Source: Allomuricauda sp.
GTDB taxonomy: Bacteria > Bacteroidota > Bacteroidia > Flavobacteriales > Flavobacteriaceae
NCBI GenBank assembly: GCA_017795045.1
Contig: CP051244.1
Coordinates: 810,317-872,750, forward strand
DNA length: 62,434 nt
Reading direction: 5' to 3'
In this document: one piece after another, positions 54,296 through 62,434 of the stretch
Layout: every line of letters starts with the position of its first letter
Position numbering within the stretch: position 1 is the stretch's first letter
Position numbers and translations under genes: made by a program
The notes under the pieces: model-generated
Databases searched by the model: none
What the model saw: only the letters and a program-made list of their open reading frames with translations
Told to the model about the DNA's origin: nothing

Positions 54296-55039
54296 TTATA
54301 GCTCCTTTATTTTAATATTTCTGAACGCCACAATATTTCCGTGATCTTGCAACCCAATCTTTCCGGTTTGATAGGCCCCGAAACCTTCCCATCCTTTAAA
54401 TTTGGAATTGGCAACCATCTCATCCCATTCCGGACCATGTACCGGAAACTCCACAACCTTTTTACCATTAAGGGCCACTTGTCCTTGATTGGTTTTATGG
54501 TTGATGGTCAATTCCACTAGATTCCATTCGCCCACAGGTTTTACAGTTTTTTCCGATACGGCAATCATATCGTACAAAGCTCCAGCTTGATGGGTAGTTC
54601 CATTTTTGCCATCAGGATGCCCTTCATTATCCAATACCTGAATTTCCGGACCTGTTGCATAAGGTGCTCCATATTTCTCGTCTTCAAATATTCCATAGAA
54701 AATTCCACTGTTTCCACCTTCGGAAATTTTCCACTCCAAGGACAGTACAAAATTCGTATAGTCCTTATCTGTGACAATATCATACACCTCCCCTTTCTTT
54801 CTTTCTTTTGGCGGATAGTACACCATGGCGCCATCTTCCAGCTTCCAAGGTTCTCCTATCTCACCTCCGTTGTATAAATGCCATCCATCAAAGGAAGAGC
54901 CATCGAACAAAACCGTCCATGTGGGTTCTTCCTGTGTTTTCGTTACCTCTTGTGTAACTTCTTCGGTTGCATTCTCCTTGGGCTTTTCCTTGCAGGCAAA
55001 GGCTACTGCAAGTGCCATCAAAATGATTGGTTTTTTCAT
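54296..55039 (-). CDS. DUF1080 (3-keto-disaccharide hydrolase family) lipoprotein
   Basis: 247 residues with lipobox AFAC (Cys about residue 16), a Glu/Thr-rich spacer, then a DUF1080 domain: VLFDGSSFDGWHLYNGGEIG, FVLSLEWKISEGGNSGIFYGI, GPEIQVLDNEGHPDGKNG, YQTGKIGLQDHGNIVAFRNIKIKEL. It is a paralogue of the next gene with a different anchor (lipid versus soluble). Its start overlaps the stop of the isomerase gene (ATGA). Confidence 0.88.
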   Translation of the reverse strand: MKKPIILMALAVAFACKEKPKENATEEVTQEVTKTQEEPTWTVLFDGSSFDGWHLYNGGEIGEPWKLEDGAMVYYPPKERKKGEVYDIVTDKDYTNFVLSLEWKISEGGNSGIFYGIFEDEKYGAPYATGPEIQVLDNEGHPDGKNGTTHQAGALYDMIAVSEKTVKPVGEWNLVELTINHKTNQGQVALNGKKVVEFPVHGPEWDEMVANSKFKGWEGFGAYQTGKIGLQDHGNIVAFRNIKIKEL

Positions 55040-56088
55040 ATTCCTAATATTCTTTTAAGTTTTTCCGAATCCACTGCCGAGCCTGCAAAATCATCAAAGG
55101 TCTTGGTCGTAGCTTCTATAATATGATCTTGGATGAACTTGGCACCCTCACGTGCACCTTGTTCAGGGCTTTTTATACAACATTCCCATTCCATCACGGC
55201 CCAAACATCGCAACCGTATTGGGTCAATTTGGAGAATATGGTCTTAAAATCGATTTGTCCATCACCCAAAGAGCGATATCTCCCAGCTCTATCTCCCCAA
55301 TCATTGTAGCCACCAAAGGCCCCTTTCTTTCCTGTTGGGTTAAACTCAGAATCCTTTACGTGAAACGATTTTATAAACTCGTGATAATGGTCTATGTAAG
55401 CGATATAATCCAGTTGCTGCAACACAAAATGACTTGGATCGTAAAGAATATTGACCCTTTTATGGTTGCCTGTCGCCTCCAGAAAGCGCTCAAAGGTATC
55501 CCCATCATGCAAATCCTCCCCGGGGTGGATCTCATAGCATACGTCCACACCTTCCTCATCAAAATGGTTCAATATGGGCATCCAACGCTTGGCCAGTTCC
55601 TCAAATCCCATTTCCACCAAACCGGCCGGTCTTTGGGGCCAAGGGTGTGCTGTGTGCCAGAGCAATGCTCCCGAAAAGGTGGCATGGGCGTTCAATCCCA
55701 GTCTTCGGCTGGCCGTCGCTGCCTTTTTTACGGTCTCTATGGCCCATTGGGTCCGCTCCTTGGGTTTGCCCTTGATGGCGTCCGGCGCAAAATTATCGAA
55801 CATGATATCGTAAGCAGGGTGCACCGCCACCAATTGCCCCTGTAAATGGGTGGACAATTCGGTAATTTCCAATCCGTAGGAGTTTATCTTTCCTTTGAGT
55901 TCATCGCAATAATCCTGACTTTCGGCCGCTTTGTCCAAATCAATTAGAAAGGATTCCCACGTAGGAATCTGAATCCCTTTGTACCCAAGACCCGAGGCCC
56001 ATTCGCAAAGCCCATCCAAAGAATTGAACGGAGGTTGACTGTCCACAAATTGTGCTAAAAAAACAGCCGGTCCTTTAATTGTTTTCAT
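55036..56088 (-). CDS. Sugar phosphate isomerase/epimerase family TIM-barrel protein
   Basis: 350-residue cytoplasmic AP-endonuclease-2-type TIM barrel. Metal-site stretches are visible: CYEIHPGEDLHDGDTFERF, YDPSHFVLQQLDYIAYIDHYHEFIKSFHVKDSEF and WAVMEWECC. The likely reaction is isomerisation or epimerisation of a sugar or ketosugar. It is the first gene of an operon with two DUF1080 genes and is divergent from the GMC oxidoreductase. Confidence 0.9.
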   Translation of the reverse strand: MKTIKGPAVFLAQFVDSQPPFNSLDGLCEWASGLGYKGIQIPTWESFLIDLDKAAESQDYCDELKGKINSYGLEITELSTHLQGQLVAVHPAYDIMFDNFAPDAIKGKPKERTQWAIETVKKAATASRRLGLNAHATFSGALLWHTAHPWPQRPAGLVEMGFEELAKRWMPILNHFDEEGVDVCYEIHPGEDLHDGDTFERFLEATGNHKRVNILYDPSHFVLQQLDYIAYIDHYHEFIKSFHVKDSEFNPTGKKGAFGGYNDWGDRAGRYRSLGDGQIDFKTIFSKLTQYGCDVWAVMEWECCIKSPEQGAREGAKFIQDHIIEATTKTFDDFAGSAVDSEKLKRILGI

Positions 56089-56227
56089 TTAAGTTGAGTT
56101 TTTGGAATTTATAAATCCATTCATTTTTAGGATTTATCCTCTATATTTAAGAAAAATATCATGGTGTTCTCACTTCCCATGAATAAAGACCTAAATATAG
56201 GGATTAGCCAACAATTAAAACAGTAGA

Positions 56228-57934
56228 ATGGTGAATGATACCAAAGTTTATGATGCCATTGTGGTAGGCACGGGAGTCAGTGGCGGTTGGGCCGCCAAGG
56301 AACTCTGCGAAAACGGACTAAAAACCTTAGTGCTGGAACGTGGCCCCATGGTAAAACATGTGGAGGATTACAAAACCATGAACGATGACCCTTGGGACTA
56401 CCCCTTTAAAGGCGAACTAAGCCGTGCTGACAAAGAAAAATACCACAAACAGTTACGGGTGGGATGGGCTCCCAGGGACGATGTAAAACATTTTTTTGTG
56501 AATGACCTGGAACATCCCTACCAAGAAACCAAGCGTTTTGATTGGATACGGGGCTATCAGGTAGGTGGCCGTTCCCTGATTTGGGGGCGACAAAGTTATC
56601 GCTGGAGCGATATCGATTTTGAGGCCAATAAAAAAGAAGACATTGCCGTAGATTGGCCCGTTCGCTACAAGGACATTGCGCCTTGGTATGATAAGGTGGA
56701 ATCCTATATTGGGGTAAGTGGACAAGCCTTAGGACTTAAACAATTACCCGATGGGCAATTTCAACCTCCTATGGAGTTGAATTGTGCCGAAAAGGACCTG
56801 CAACAGGCGTTGACTTCCAATTTTGAGGATGGCAGGCTCTTGACCATTGGTAGAGTGGCTCACATTACAGAAAAAACTGCGGAATTTGAAGGTCGGGGAC
56901 CTTGTCAATATAGAAACCGATGCTGGAGGGGATGTCCCTTTGGAGGTTATTTTAGTAGTAATTCCTCTACGCTTCCTGCCGCGGAACGGACCGGAAACAT
57001 GACTTTAAGACCCAACTCCATCGTCCATGAAGTGATATACGATGAGCAGCAAAAAAAGGCCACTGGGGTAAAAATCATTGATGCAGAAACCCATGAAAAA
57101 ATGGAGTTTAAAGCAAACATGGTGTTTCTATGTGCATCCTCCATGGCATCCGTGGGTATCTTGTTGCAATCCAAATCAAAGGCATTCCCCAATGGAATGG
57201 GCAACAACCATGACCAATTGGGACGCAACATCATGGACCACCATTACCAATTGGGTGCTTCGGCCAAGGTGGATGGGCATTTGGACAAATATTATAAGGG
57301 TAGACGGCCCAATGGTTTTTACATCCCAAGGTTTGTCAATCTGGATGAAAAAACGCAACGCAAGGATTTTCTTCGTGGATTTGGATACCAAGGTGGCGCC
57401 AATAGGACCAACTGGTCCGAAATGGTCGCGGAAATGGGCTATGGCAAGGCACTGAAAGAGGCTATCCTAAAACCCGGTGGTTGGGAAATTGGGATGACCG
57501 GCTTTGGGGAAATGTTGCCCCATCATGACAATCGGGTTACCTTGAGCAAGAACAAAAAGGATCAATGGGGATTGCCGCAATTGGATTTTGATGTGGAATT
57601 CAAGGACAATGAGTATAAAATGCGTGAAGCCATACTTGAAGAAGCCGCTGCCATGCTCAAGGCTGCCGGATTTAGAAATATTACCACATACGACAACGAA
57701 ACAGGTCCCGGTCTGGGCATCCATGAAATGGGAGGCGCACGAATGGGACACGACCCCAAAACCTCGGTATTGAACAAGCACAATCAATTGCATGATGTAC
57801 CCAATGTCTATGTAACGGACGGCGCCTTTATGACCTCGGCAAGTTGCGTAAACCCCTCATTGACCTATATGGCGTTCACAGCTAGGGCCGCCAATCATGC
57901 CGCCAATCAATTTAAACAACACAAATCTTCTTAA
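56228..57934 (+). CDS. GMC family FAD-dependent oxidoreductase
   Basis: 568 residues. FAD motif VGTGVSGGWAAKELCENG near the start, the Cys-bearing CQYRNRCWRGCPFGG segment found in gluconate/glucose-3-dehydrogenase-like GMC enzymes, and the C-terminal HEMGGARMGHDP and SCVNPSLTYMAFTARAANHAA. It likely oxidises a sugar ring hydroxyl to a ketone. No twin-arginine signal is present. The usual small gluconate-2-dehydrogenase subunit-3-type partner is not next to it. The ASCH gene follows by 9 bases. Confidence 0.92.
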   Translation: MVNDTKVYDAIVVGTGVSGGWAAKELCENGLKTLVLERGPMVKHVEDYKTMNDDPWDYPFKGELSRADKEKYHKQLRVGWAPRDDVKHFFVNDLEHPYQETKRFDWIRGYQVGGRSLIWGRQSYRWSDIDFEANKKEDIAVDWPVRYKDIAPWYDKVESYIGVSGQALGLKQLPDGQFQPPMELNCAEKDLQQALTSNFEDGRLLTIGRVAHITEKTAEFEGRGPCQYRNRCWRGCPFGGYFSSNSSTLPAAERTGNMTLRPNSIVHEVIYDEQQKKATGVKIIDAETHEKMEFKANMVFLCASSMASVGILLQSKSKAFPNGMGNNHDQLGRNIMDHHYQLGASAKVDGHLDKYYKGRRPNGFYIPRFVNLDEKTQRKDFLRGFGYQGGANRTNWSEMVAEMGYGKALKEAILKPGGWEIGMTGFGEMLPHHDNRVTLSKNKKDQWGLPQLDFDVEFKDNEYKMREAILEEAAAMLKAAGFRNITTYDNETGPGLGIHEMGGARMGHDPKTSVLNKHNQLHDVPNVYVTDGAFMTSASCVNPSLTYMAFTARAANHAANQFKQHKSS

Positions 57935-57943
57935 AACCTGCTT

Positions 57944-58408
57944 ATGGAAAATGCTTCAGCCCGGAATCTGTGGGGCGATTTTTTGGACGCCCATCTGGAA
58001 TTTGCTTCCGAAGATGCCCCAAGGGTAATTCATTTTTATGATAATGAAAAAGATGCCAATGTCTGTGCCGATTTGGCCTGCAAGGAAACCAAAAGAGCCA
58101 TCTCCCATGCGCTAAAGGGCCTTCAATCACGTAATGAACCCCTTCCCAAGATTGGTGATTTCTATGTGGTGACCGATTGGAACGGCAATGCAAAATGTGT
58201 CATCCGGACCACTTCGGTGAAGTTATTGCCCTATTTCAGTATTCGTGATGAGCATGCTAGATTGGAAGGTGAGGGTGATAAAAGTCTGGACCTATGGAAA
58301 AATACGCATTGGGATTATTTCTCCCGGGAACTTGGCCAGTTTGGCGCCGCGCCTAAAGATAGTATGATCGTGGTCTTTGAACAGTTTGAGATGCTTTATA
58401 AAAAATAA
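57944..58408 (+). CDS. ASCH domain protein
   Basis: 154 residues. The ASCH beta-barrel is visible: ACKETKRAISHALKGLQSRNEPLPKIGDFYVVTDWNGNAKCVIRTTSVKLLPYFSI, then DEHARLEGEGDKSLDLWKNTHWDYFSRE. ASCH domains resemble PUA folds and are thought to bind RNA or modified nucleosides. The position right after the GMC gene implies co-transcription but not necessarily shared function. Confidence 0.85.
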   Translation: MENASARNLWGDFLDAHLEFASEDAPRVIHFYDNEKDANVCADLACKETKRAISHALKGLQSRNEPLPKIGDFYVVTDWNGNAKCVIRTTSVKLLPYFSIRDEHARLEGEGDKSLDLWKNTHWDYFSRELGQFGAAPKDSMIVVFEQFEMLYKK

Positions 58409-58430
58409 TGGCCGCCGAAAGGCAGCCATT
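58407..58430. terminator. Hairpin between convergent genes
   Basis: AATGGCCGCC-GAAA-GGCAGCCATT: a 10-bp stem with one C/A mismatch and a GNRA tetraloop, followed by ACATCTTT. It is probably a terminator for the GMC-ASCH unit, though the T-run is imperfect. Confidence 0.5.
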
Positions 58431-58453
58431 ACATCTTTATTTTATAAGCGGAT

Positions 58454-59593
58454 TCAATCCACCATATCTACCCAAACATTCCCTTGTTTGTGTGAAGCTA
58501 CCGTGTTTTCTATAAAGTTGAGTCCACGGACACCATCGGTCATGGTTGGGAACTCTCCACTATTATATTTTTCACCTCGTATGGCCCTCGCCACACCCAA
58601 ATAGATATTCGCCATGGCATCAAAAATCCCTTCTGGGTGACCCGGGGGCAACTTGGTGCCATCCAAGGACAATTCTGAATTATAGGCATGCCCTGGTTTA
58701 AGAACTTGTAACGGTTCTGGGTCGTTCAATTTGTAGAGGTAGTTGGGATTTTCCTGCTCCCATCGCAAACCTCCTTTTTCTCCATAAATGGCTATGGTAA
58801 GATTGTTCTCTTCCCCAGTGGCCACCTGACTTGCCCGAACAAGGCCTTTTACATGTTCTCCCATGCGCAACAACACCGTTCCGTCCACATCCATTTGGTT
58901 GTCAGCATACAGGTAGTTGAAATCACACAACAAGGATTTCACCTGAAGTCCCGTGGTGTACTCAATCATATTAAAGGCATGGACACCAATATCGCCCATA
59001 CAGGAACTGATGCCCGCTTTTTTGGGGTCCAAGCGCCATACGGTAGACCGTTTTTCCTTATCGTGTATGATGGGGTTGATCCAACCTTGGTAATATTGTG
59101 CATCCACTTTGTGGATTTTCCCCAAGACACCTTCCTTGATCATCTCTCGCATTTGGCGCACCATGGGATACCCGGTATAGGTATGGGTGACCGCAAAAAC
59201 AGTCCCAGCCTTGGCCAAGGTTTCCTGCAAGATCTTGGCTTCCTCATAGGTGGTGGTCATGGGCTTTTCGCAGATGACATGAAAGCCGTTTTCCAACAAC
59301 TTCTTGGCCATGGGAAAATGCAGGAAGTTGGGTGTAAGGATAGAACACACCTGAATACGCTCCTCTTCCGGAAGCTTCAGCTCCTCTTCTACCAACGTAT
59401 CAAAATCCTTGTAGATACGATTGGTAGGAATGTCTATTTCCTTGGCAAAATCCAAACTGTCCTCAAGATTGGGGTTGAAGACCGCCCCCACAATTTCATA
59501 GTTATCATTAATGAAAGAAGCCACTCTGTGCAATACCCCAATAAGGGAATCACCGCCTCCTCCTAGTATTCCTAATCTAATTTTTTTTGGCAT
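58454..59593 (-). CDS. Gfo/Idh/MocA family oxidoreductase
   Basis: 379 residues. N-terminal Rossmann domain with LGILGGGGDSLIG and the family's EKPMTTTYEEA (Lys of EKP is catalytic/cofactor-related), then the alpha/beta substrate domain with MGDIGVHAFNMIEY. It uses NAD(P) on sugars, inositols or keto-sugars. It is last in a four-gene operon (TIM barrel, DinB, symporter, Gfo). GFO-type enzymes act together with GMC, DUF1080 and isomerase genes in keto-sugar pathways. Confidence 0.93.
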   Translation of the reverse strand: MPKKIRLGILGGGGDSLIGVLHRVASFINDNYEIVGAVFNPNLEDSLDFAKEIDIPTNRIYKDFDTLVEEELKLPEEERIQVCSILTPNFLHFPMAKKLLENGFHVICEKPMTTTYEEAKILQETLAKAGTVFAVTHTYTGYPMVRQMREMIKEGVLGKIHKVDAQYYQGWINPIIHDKEKRSTVWRLDPKKAGISSCMGDIGVHAFNMIEYTTGLQVKSLLCDFNYLYADNQMDVDGTVLLRMGEHVKGLVRASQVATGEENNLTIAIYGEKGGLRWEQENPNYLYKLNDPEPLQVLKPGHAYNSELSLDGTKLPPGHPEGIFDAMANIYLGVARAIRGEKYNSGEFPTMTDGVRGLNFIENTVASHKQGNVWVDMVD

Positions 59594-59605
59594 GTTTTGA
59601 TTAAT

Positions 59606-60835
59606 TTACTCTTTGTACTCTATTTTTTCATTTTTGAACAACAGGGCAAAGATAATTGCCACCGCAAAGGCAAAAATAGCAGGAAAGCGCCAGATACTTG
59701 CCCAATCATGGCTGTTTTCTGAAATAAGATAGTTATCCGTTATCTGACCGGCTATCCAAAAACCAATGAGCATCCCCACGCCGTAGGTGGCCAAAGTAAT
59801 CAACCCTTGGGCAGCACTCTTATATTTTTCACCGGCTTTGCTATCGGTATAGATCTGTCCTGAAACAAAGAAGAAATCATAACATATACCGTGCAATGCG
59901 ATTCCCAAAAGGAGCATAAAGGCCAAACTGCCCGCATCTCCATAAGCAAACAGTAAATACCTGGCCGTCCAGGCCAACATCCCTGCGATGATGGTTTTCT
60001 TAAACCCAAATTTGGTAAAGAAATACGGTAAAAGTAGCATGAACAAAACCTCTGATGCCTGCCCAATGGTCATCTTCCCGGTTGGATTCTCCATTCCGAT
60101 TTCGGAAAGAAAAGGGTTGGCGTTTTGATAGTAGAATGCCAATGGAATACAGATTAAAATCGATGAGATAAAGAAAACCAGAAAGTTTCTATCCTTCAAA
60201 AGTTTCAAGGCATCCAATCCCAACATGTCAGCTACAGATACTTTTTCGCCCTTATTGACACTTGGAGGGGTCTTGGGCAAGGTAAAACTAAAAAGTCCCA
60301 AAACGGCCGAAGCAATACCCACCATTAAAAAGGTGTTCTTCAACATTCCAGCTTGAATACTCTCTGGCGAATCCCAAAAGAAAATATAACTGATAACCAA
60401 CCCGGCAACGATCCATCCAATGGTTCCAAAAACACGGATAGGGGAAAATTCCTTGGCAGGATCTTTCATTTGGCTGAATGAAATGGAGTTCACCAAGGCC
60501 AATGTGGGCATATAAAGAATCATATACCCTAAAATATATGGGTAAAATAACTCGAATGCATCAGCTTGATACATTTGGTACATCAGGAAAGCCCCAACCA
60601 AATGCAGTACTCCCAAGATTCGTTCAGCATTGAAATATCTATCCGCAATCAACCCAATAATGAAAGGGGCGATAATGGCTCCCCATGATTGTGTTGAGAA
60701 AGCTTGGGCAATCTCGCCCCCGGTTGCATTTAAATTGTTCCCCAGAAAAGTCCCTAGGGTCACAAACCATCCGCCCCAAATAAAAAATTCGAGGAACATC
60801 ATAAAGGACAGTTGGAATTTGGTTTTAAAACTCAT
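59606..60835 (-). CDS. MFS permease, nucleoside:H+ symporter family
   Basis: 409 residues with twelve membrane helices. Recognisable NupG/XapB-type features are FIWGGWFVTLGTFLGNNLNATGGEIAQAFSTQSWGAIIAPFIIGLIADRYFNAERIL and the late HGICYDFFFVSGQIYTD. In Bacteroidetes catabolic clusters these permeases often import sugars or sugar derivatives rather than nucleosides, so the substrate here is open. It lies 12 bases before the Gfo/Idh gene and 15 bases after DinB. Confidence 0.9.
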   Translation of the reverse strand: MSFKTKFQLSFMMFLEFFIWGGWFVTLGTFLGNNLNATGGEIAQAFSTQSWGAIIAPFIIGLIADRYFNAERILGVLHLVGAFLMYQMYQADAFELFYPYILGYMILYMPTLALVNSISFSQMKDPAKEFSPIRVFGTIGWIVAGLVISYIFFWDSPESIQAGMLKNTFLMVGIASAVLGLFSFTLPKTPPSVNKGEKVSVADMLGLDALKLLKDRNFLVFFISSILICIPLAFYYQNANPFLSEIGMENPTGKMTIGQASEVLFMLLLPYFFTKFGFKKTIIAGMLAWTARYLLFAYGDAGSLAFMLLLGIALHGICYDFFFVSGQIYTDSKAGEKYKSAAQGLITLATYGVGMLIGFWIAGQITDNYLISENSHDWASIWRFPAIFAFAVAIIFALLFKNEKIEYKE

Positions 60836-60850
60836 ATTAGTCAGTTTAGT

Positions 60851-61294
60851 TTATCGTTTGTAAAAAATATAGTCCAAAGGTTCGGGTGTTGTCCCGGATG
60901 CACGCAAATCCATCATAATCTGGCCTCGATGGTGGGTAGAATGGTTCACCACGTGGAAAAGGATGTCTTTAACGTCATTGGCATAAGTCCTTCCCTCACT
61001 GTTTTCATATTCCACCCTCTTGTTAAGGTCTTCGGTATTGGTAATAATCTCAAAGGATGTCCTTTGGTTATCATAATGGATGTCTTCCCAGTTTTGCACA
61101 GGCTGTTCCTGCCAAACCATAAAGTCCGGTTGCTTTTGCAATATCCTTTGGTTCCAGATGTGATGCGCATTCAGGATATGGCTAAAAAGGCGAATACAAT
61201 TTTCAGGGACCTGTTCCATGGAATGGAACTGCCCTATCAGCTTTTTGTTGCAGTAGAAATTGTAATCGAAGAGCTGTTGCAAGAATCCCTTCAT
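60851..61294 (-). CDS. DinB family protein
   Basis: 147-residue four-helix bundle. The metal-binding histidines are in HILNAHHIWNQRIL and in HVVNHSTHHRGQIMMDL, the standard DinB/DUF664 pattern. Families of this kind include thiol-dependent transferases using bacillithiol or mycothiol. It is co-transcribed with the sugar genes (24 and 15 bases from its neighbours), but the link to sugar metabolism is unclear. Confidence 0.87.
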   Translation of the reverse strand: MKGFLQQLFDYNFYCNKKLIGQFHSMEQVPENCIRLFSHILNAHHIWNQRILQKQPDFMVWQEQPVQNWEDIHYDNQRTSFEIITNTEDLNKRVEYENSEGRTYANDVKDILFHVVNHSTHHRGQIMMDLRASGTTPEPLDYIFYKR

Positions 61295-61318
61295 ACCTCT
61301 TTACCTTATAGTGAACGT

Positions 61319-62317
61319 CTAACGCAGTTTGTCCAACAATTCCTTTGTGGCCAAAATCCCCGCTTCCTCACCTAGTTCGTTGCCTTCATATTCCACACCC
61401 ACATAGCCTGAGTAGCCCGCTTTCTCTACTATCTCCATCATTTTGGCATAGTCAATGGTGGTTTCATTGCCTTCTTCATCAAAATCATAGGATTTTGCAC
61501 TTACCGCTTTCGCGTAGGGCATCAACTCGCTCACCCCTTGGTACTTGTCATACTCCTCCAGGCATTTGGATTCATAATAATCCCCTGCTTCCCTTTTGAT
61601 GCAGAAATTACCGAAATCGGGCAAGGTACCACAATTGTCCATGTTTACCTGCTTCATCACTGCTGTAAGCATGGCTGCATTTGAAGAGGGTCCTCCATGG
61701 TTTTCCACAATAATGTTGATGTTCTTTTCCTTGGCGTAGGTAGACAGTTGTGTGAGTCCATCCACGGAAGCCTCGGTCCAAGCCTCAGGTTCCATGGTCC
61801 CGTTCAGGTTCACCCGAATGGAATGGCAACCCAAAGCAGCTGCGGCATCTACCCATTTATAATGGTTTTCAACGGCCGCTTTTCGCTCTTTTGCATCTGC
61901 CGCGGCCAAATCCCCTTGGCCATCGATCATGATGATCAGGTTTGCCAATCCGTATTTTTCACTTTCGGCCTTACTCTTCTCCACAAAATTTTTCATGGCT
62001 TCTTCGGAAAAGTTGTCTTTTTCCAATTCTGGATAATACAACCCACTCACATACTCCAATCCTTCAAACCCCCATTCTTTGGCTTTTTCCGCAAAGCGAT
62101 AGGGATCCATCCCCTCTTCACGTATCATTCGGTGCATGGACCATTGAGCCAGGGAAATTTTAAAGGCGGGGTCATCAGTGGTTGTCATTGCCTCTTGGGC
62201 CACTTCTTGGCTCTCCGCTCCCTCCTTTTTCTGGTTCTGTTTACAGGAAAAAATTCCCAGTAATACAAACACGACTACAGCCAAAGTACCATTCTTGGCA
62301 AAAAAATGTTTCTTCAT
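61319..62317 (-). CDS. Secreted TIM-barrel (sugar phosphate isomerase/epimerase-like) lipoprotein
   Basis: 332 residues with a lipobox GIFSC (Cys about residue 25), then an AP-endonuclease-2-type TIM barrel similar to hydroxypyruvate isomerase: ISLAQWSMHRMIREEGMDPYRFAEKAKEWGFEGLEYV, IIVENHGGPSSNAAML, CGTLPDFGNFCI and YVGVEYEGNELGEEAG. Export of such a barrel suggests action on extracytoplasmic keto-sugars. It is first in the four-gene operon. The 117 bases upstream are AT-rich with no gene. Confidence 0.88.
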   Translation of the reverse strand: MKKHFFAKNGTLAVVVFVLLGIFSCKQNQKKEGAESQEVAQEAMTTTDDPAFKISLAQWSMHRMIREEGMDPYRFAEKAKEWGFEGLEYVSGLYYPELEKDNFSEEAMKNFVEKSKAESEKYGLANLIIMIDGQGDLAAADAKERKAAVENHYKWVDAAAALGCHSIRVNLNGTMEPEAWTEASVDGLTQLSTYAKEKNINIIVENHGGPSSNAAMLTAVMKQVNMDNCGTLPDFGNFCIKREAGDYYESKCLEEYDKYQGVSELMPYAKAVSAKSYDFDEEGNETTIDYAKMMEIVEKAGYSGYVGVEYEGNELGEEAGILATKELLDKLR

Positions 62318-62434
62318 AAGATTCTATAATAAAATTTCACATGGAATACAAAAAACTACAACGTTATAGTAGCGAATTCTCAATAAACATAGGGTTTAAA
62401 TGTAGAAAATTAATTTAATAATTAATACATTTAG

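Noticed and set aside
55123..55845. 240-codon plus-strand frame opposite the isomerase gene
   Set aside because: The minus-strand frame encodes an evident TIM-barrel isomerase; the antisense product has no recognisable features.
1..62434. CRISPR arrays, insertion sequences, integrases, prophage or other mobile elements
   Set aside because: No regularly spaced repeats, transposase or integrase genes or flanking duplications were seen; the region reads as ordinary chromosome.

Overview
The window looks like chromosomal DNA of a marine-type flavobacterium (Bacteroidota, family Flavobacteriaceae, possibly near Muricauda/Allomuricauda). Three things suggest this: the gene families (SusC-type plug domains, a CusA/CzcA-TolC fusion, carotenoid genes, DUF3078, DUF6503-like and DUF2141 proteins), the lack of clear Shine-Dalgarno sites, and repeated Bacteroidetes-type promoters (TTTG-N19/20-TAnnTTTG) lying only a few bases before start codons. 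The genus is a guess. I see no insertion sequence, prophage, CRISPR array or rRNA.

Layout. 1-2.4 kb: tRNA-Asn, site-2 protease RseP and a SCO1 copper chaperone. 2.4-5.5 kb: ferrous iron uptake (feoA, feoB, a tiny Cys-rich FeoB partner), then a stand-alone plug-domain lipoprotein. 5.5-9 kb: an ECF sigma factor, a zinc-finger/HEAT-repeat anti-sigma factor, two DUF4097 envelope proteins and an NTF2-like lipoprotein in one operon. 9-17 kb: small envelope proteins, an S9 peptidase, an SDR and a large BNR/Asp-box secreted protein. 17-27 kb: a metal homeostasis block (His-rich protein, CzcA-TolC fusion, CzcB adaptor, ZIP transporter, DtxR-type repressor, TonB receptor with a palindromic operator over its promoter). 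27-29 kb: lycopene cyclase and a GGPP-synthase-like prenyltransferase, convergent. 29-30 kb: a second ECF sigma factor with a membrane partner. 30-37 kb: a TetR-controlled RND efflux operon. 37-46.7 kb: housekeeping (aspS, ClC channel, cold shock protein, tadA, dxs, DUF3078, dGTPase). 46.7-51.4 kb: phosphate uptake (OprP-type porin, PiT with a PhoU-like tail) and a LolA-like protein behind a 30-bp palindrome. 51.4-53.5 kb: yicC-gmk-nadD. 53.5-62.3 kb: a sugar-oxidation cluster (two DUF1080 proteins, two TIM-barrel isomerases, GMC and Gfo/Idh/MocA oxidoreductases, a nucleoside:H+ symporter-family permease) that fits the 3-keto-glycoside type of pathway.

How it fits together. Metal handling recurs (SCO1, Feo, CzcCBA-like efflux, ZIP, DtxR, TonB receptor). 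The DtxR-type regulator probably represses the TonB receptor through a perfect TTTAGA-N4-TCTAAA palindrome, and a weaker copy of that site precedes feoA. The two phosphate genes share 11-bp-phased repeats that may be a Pho box. Two ECF genes carry similar candidate autoregulatory promoters (TGnAAn-N15-sACTAT/CGTCTT). Functional names rest on reading conserved motifs by eye; no database search was run.
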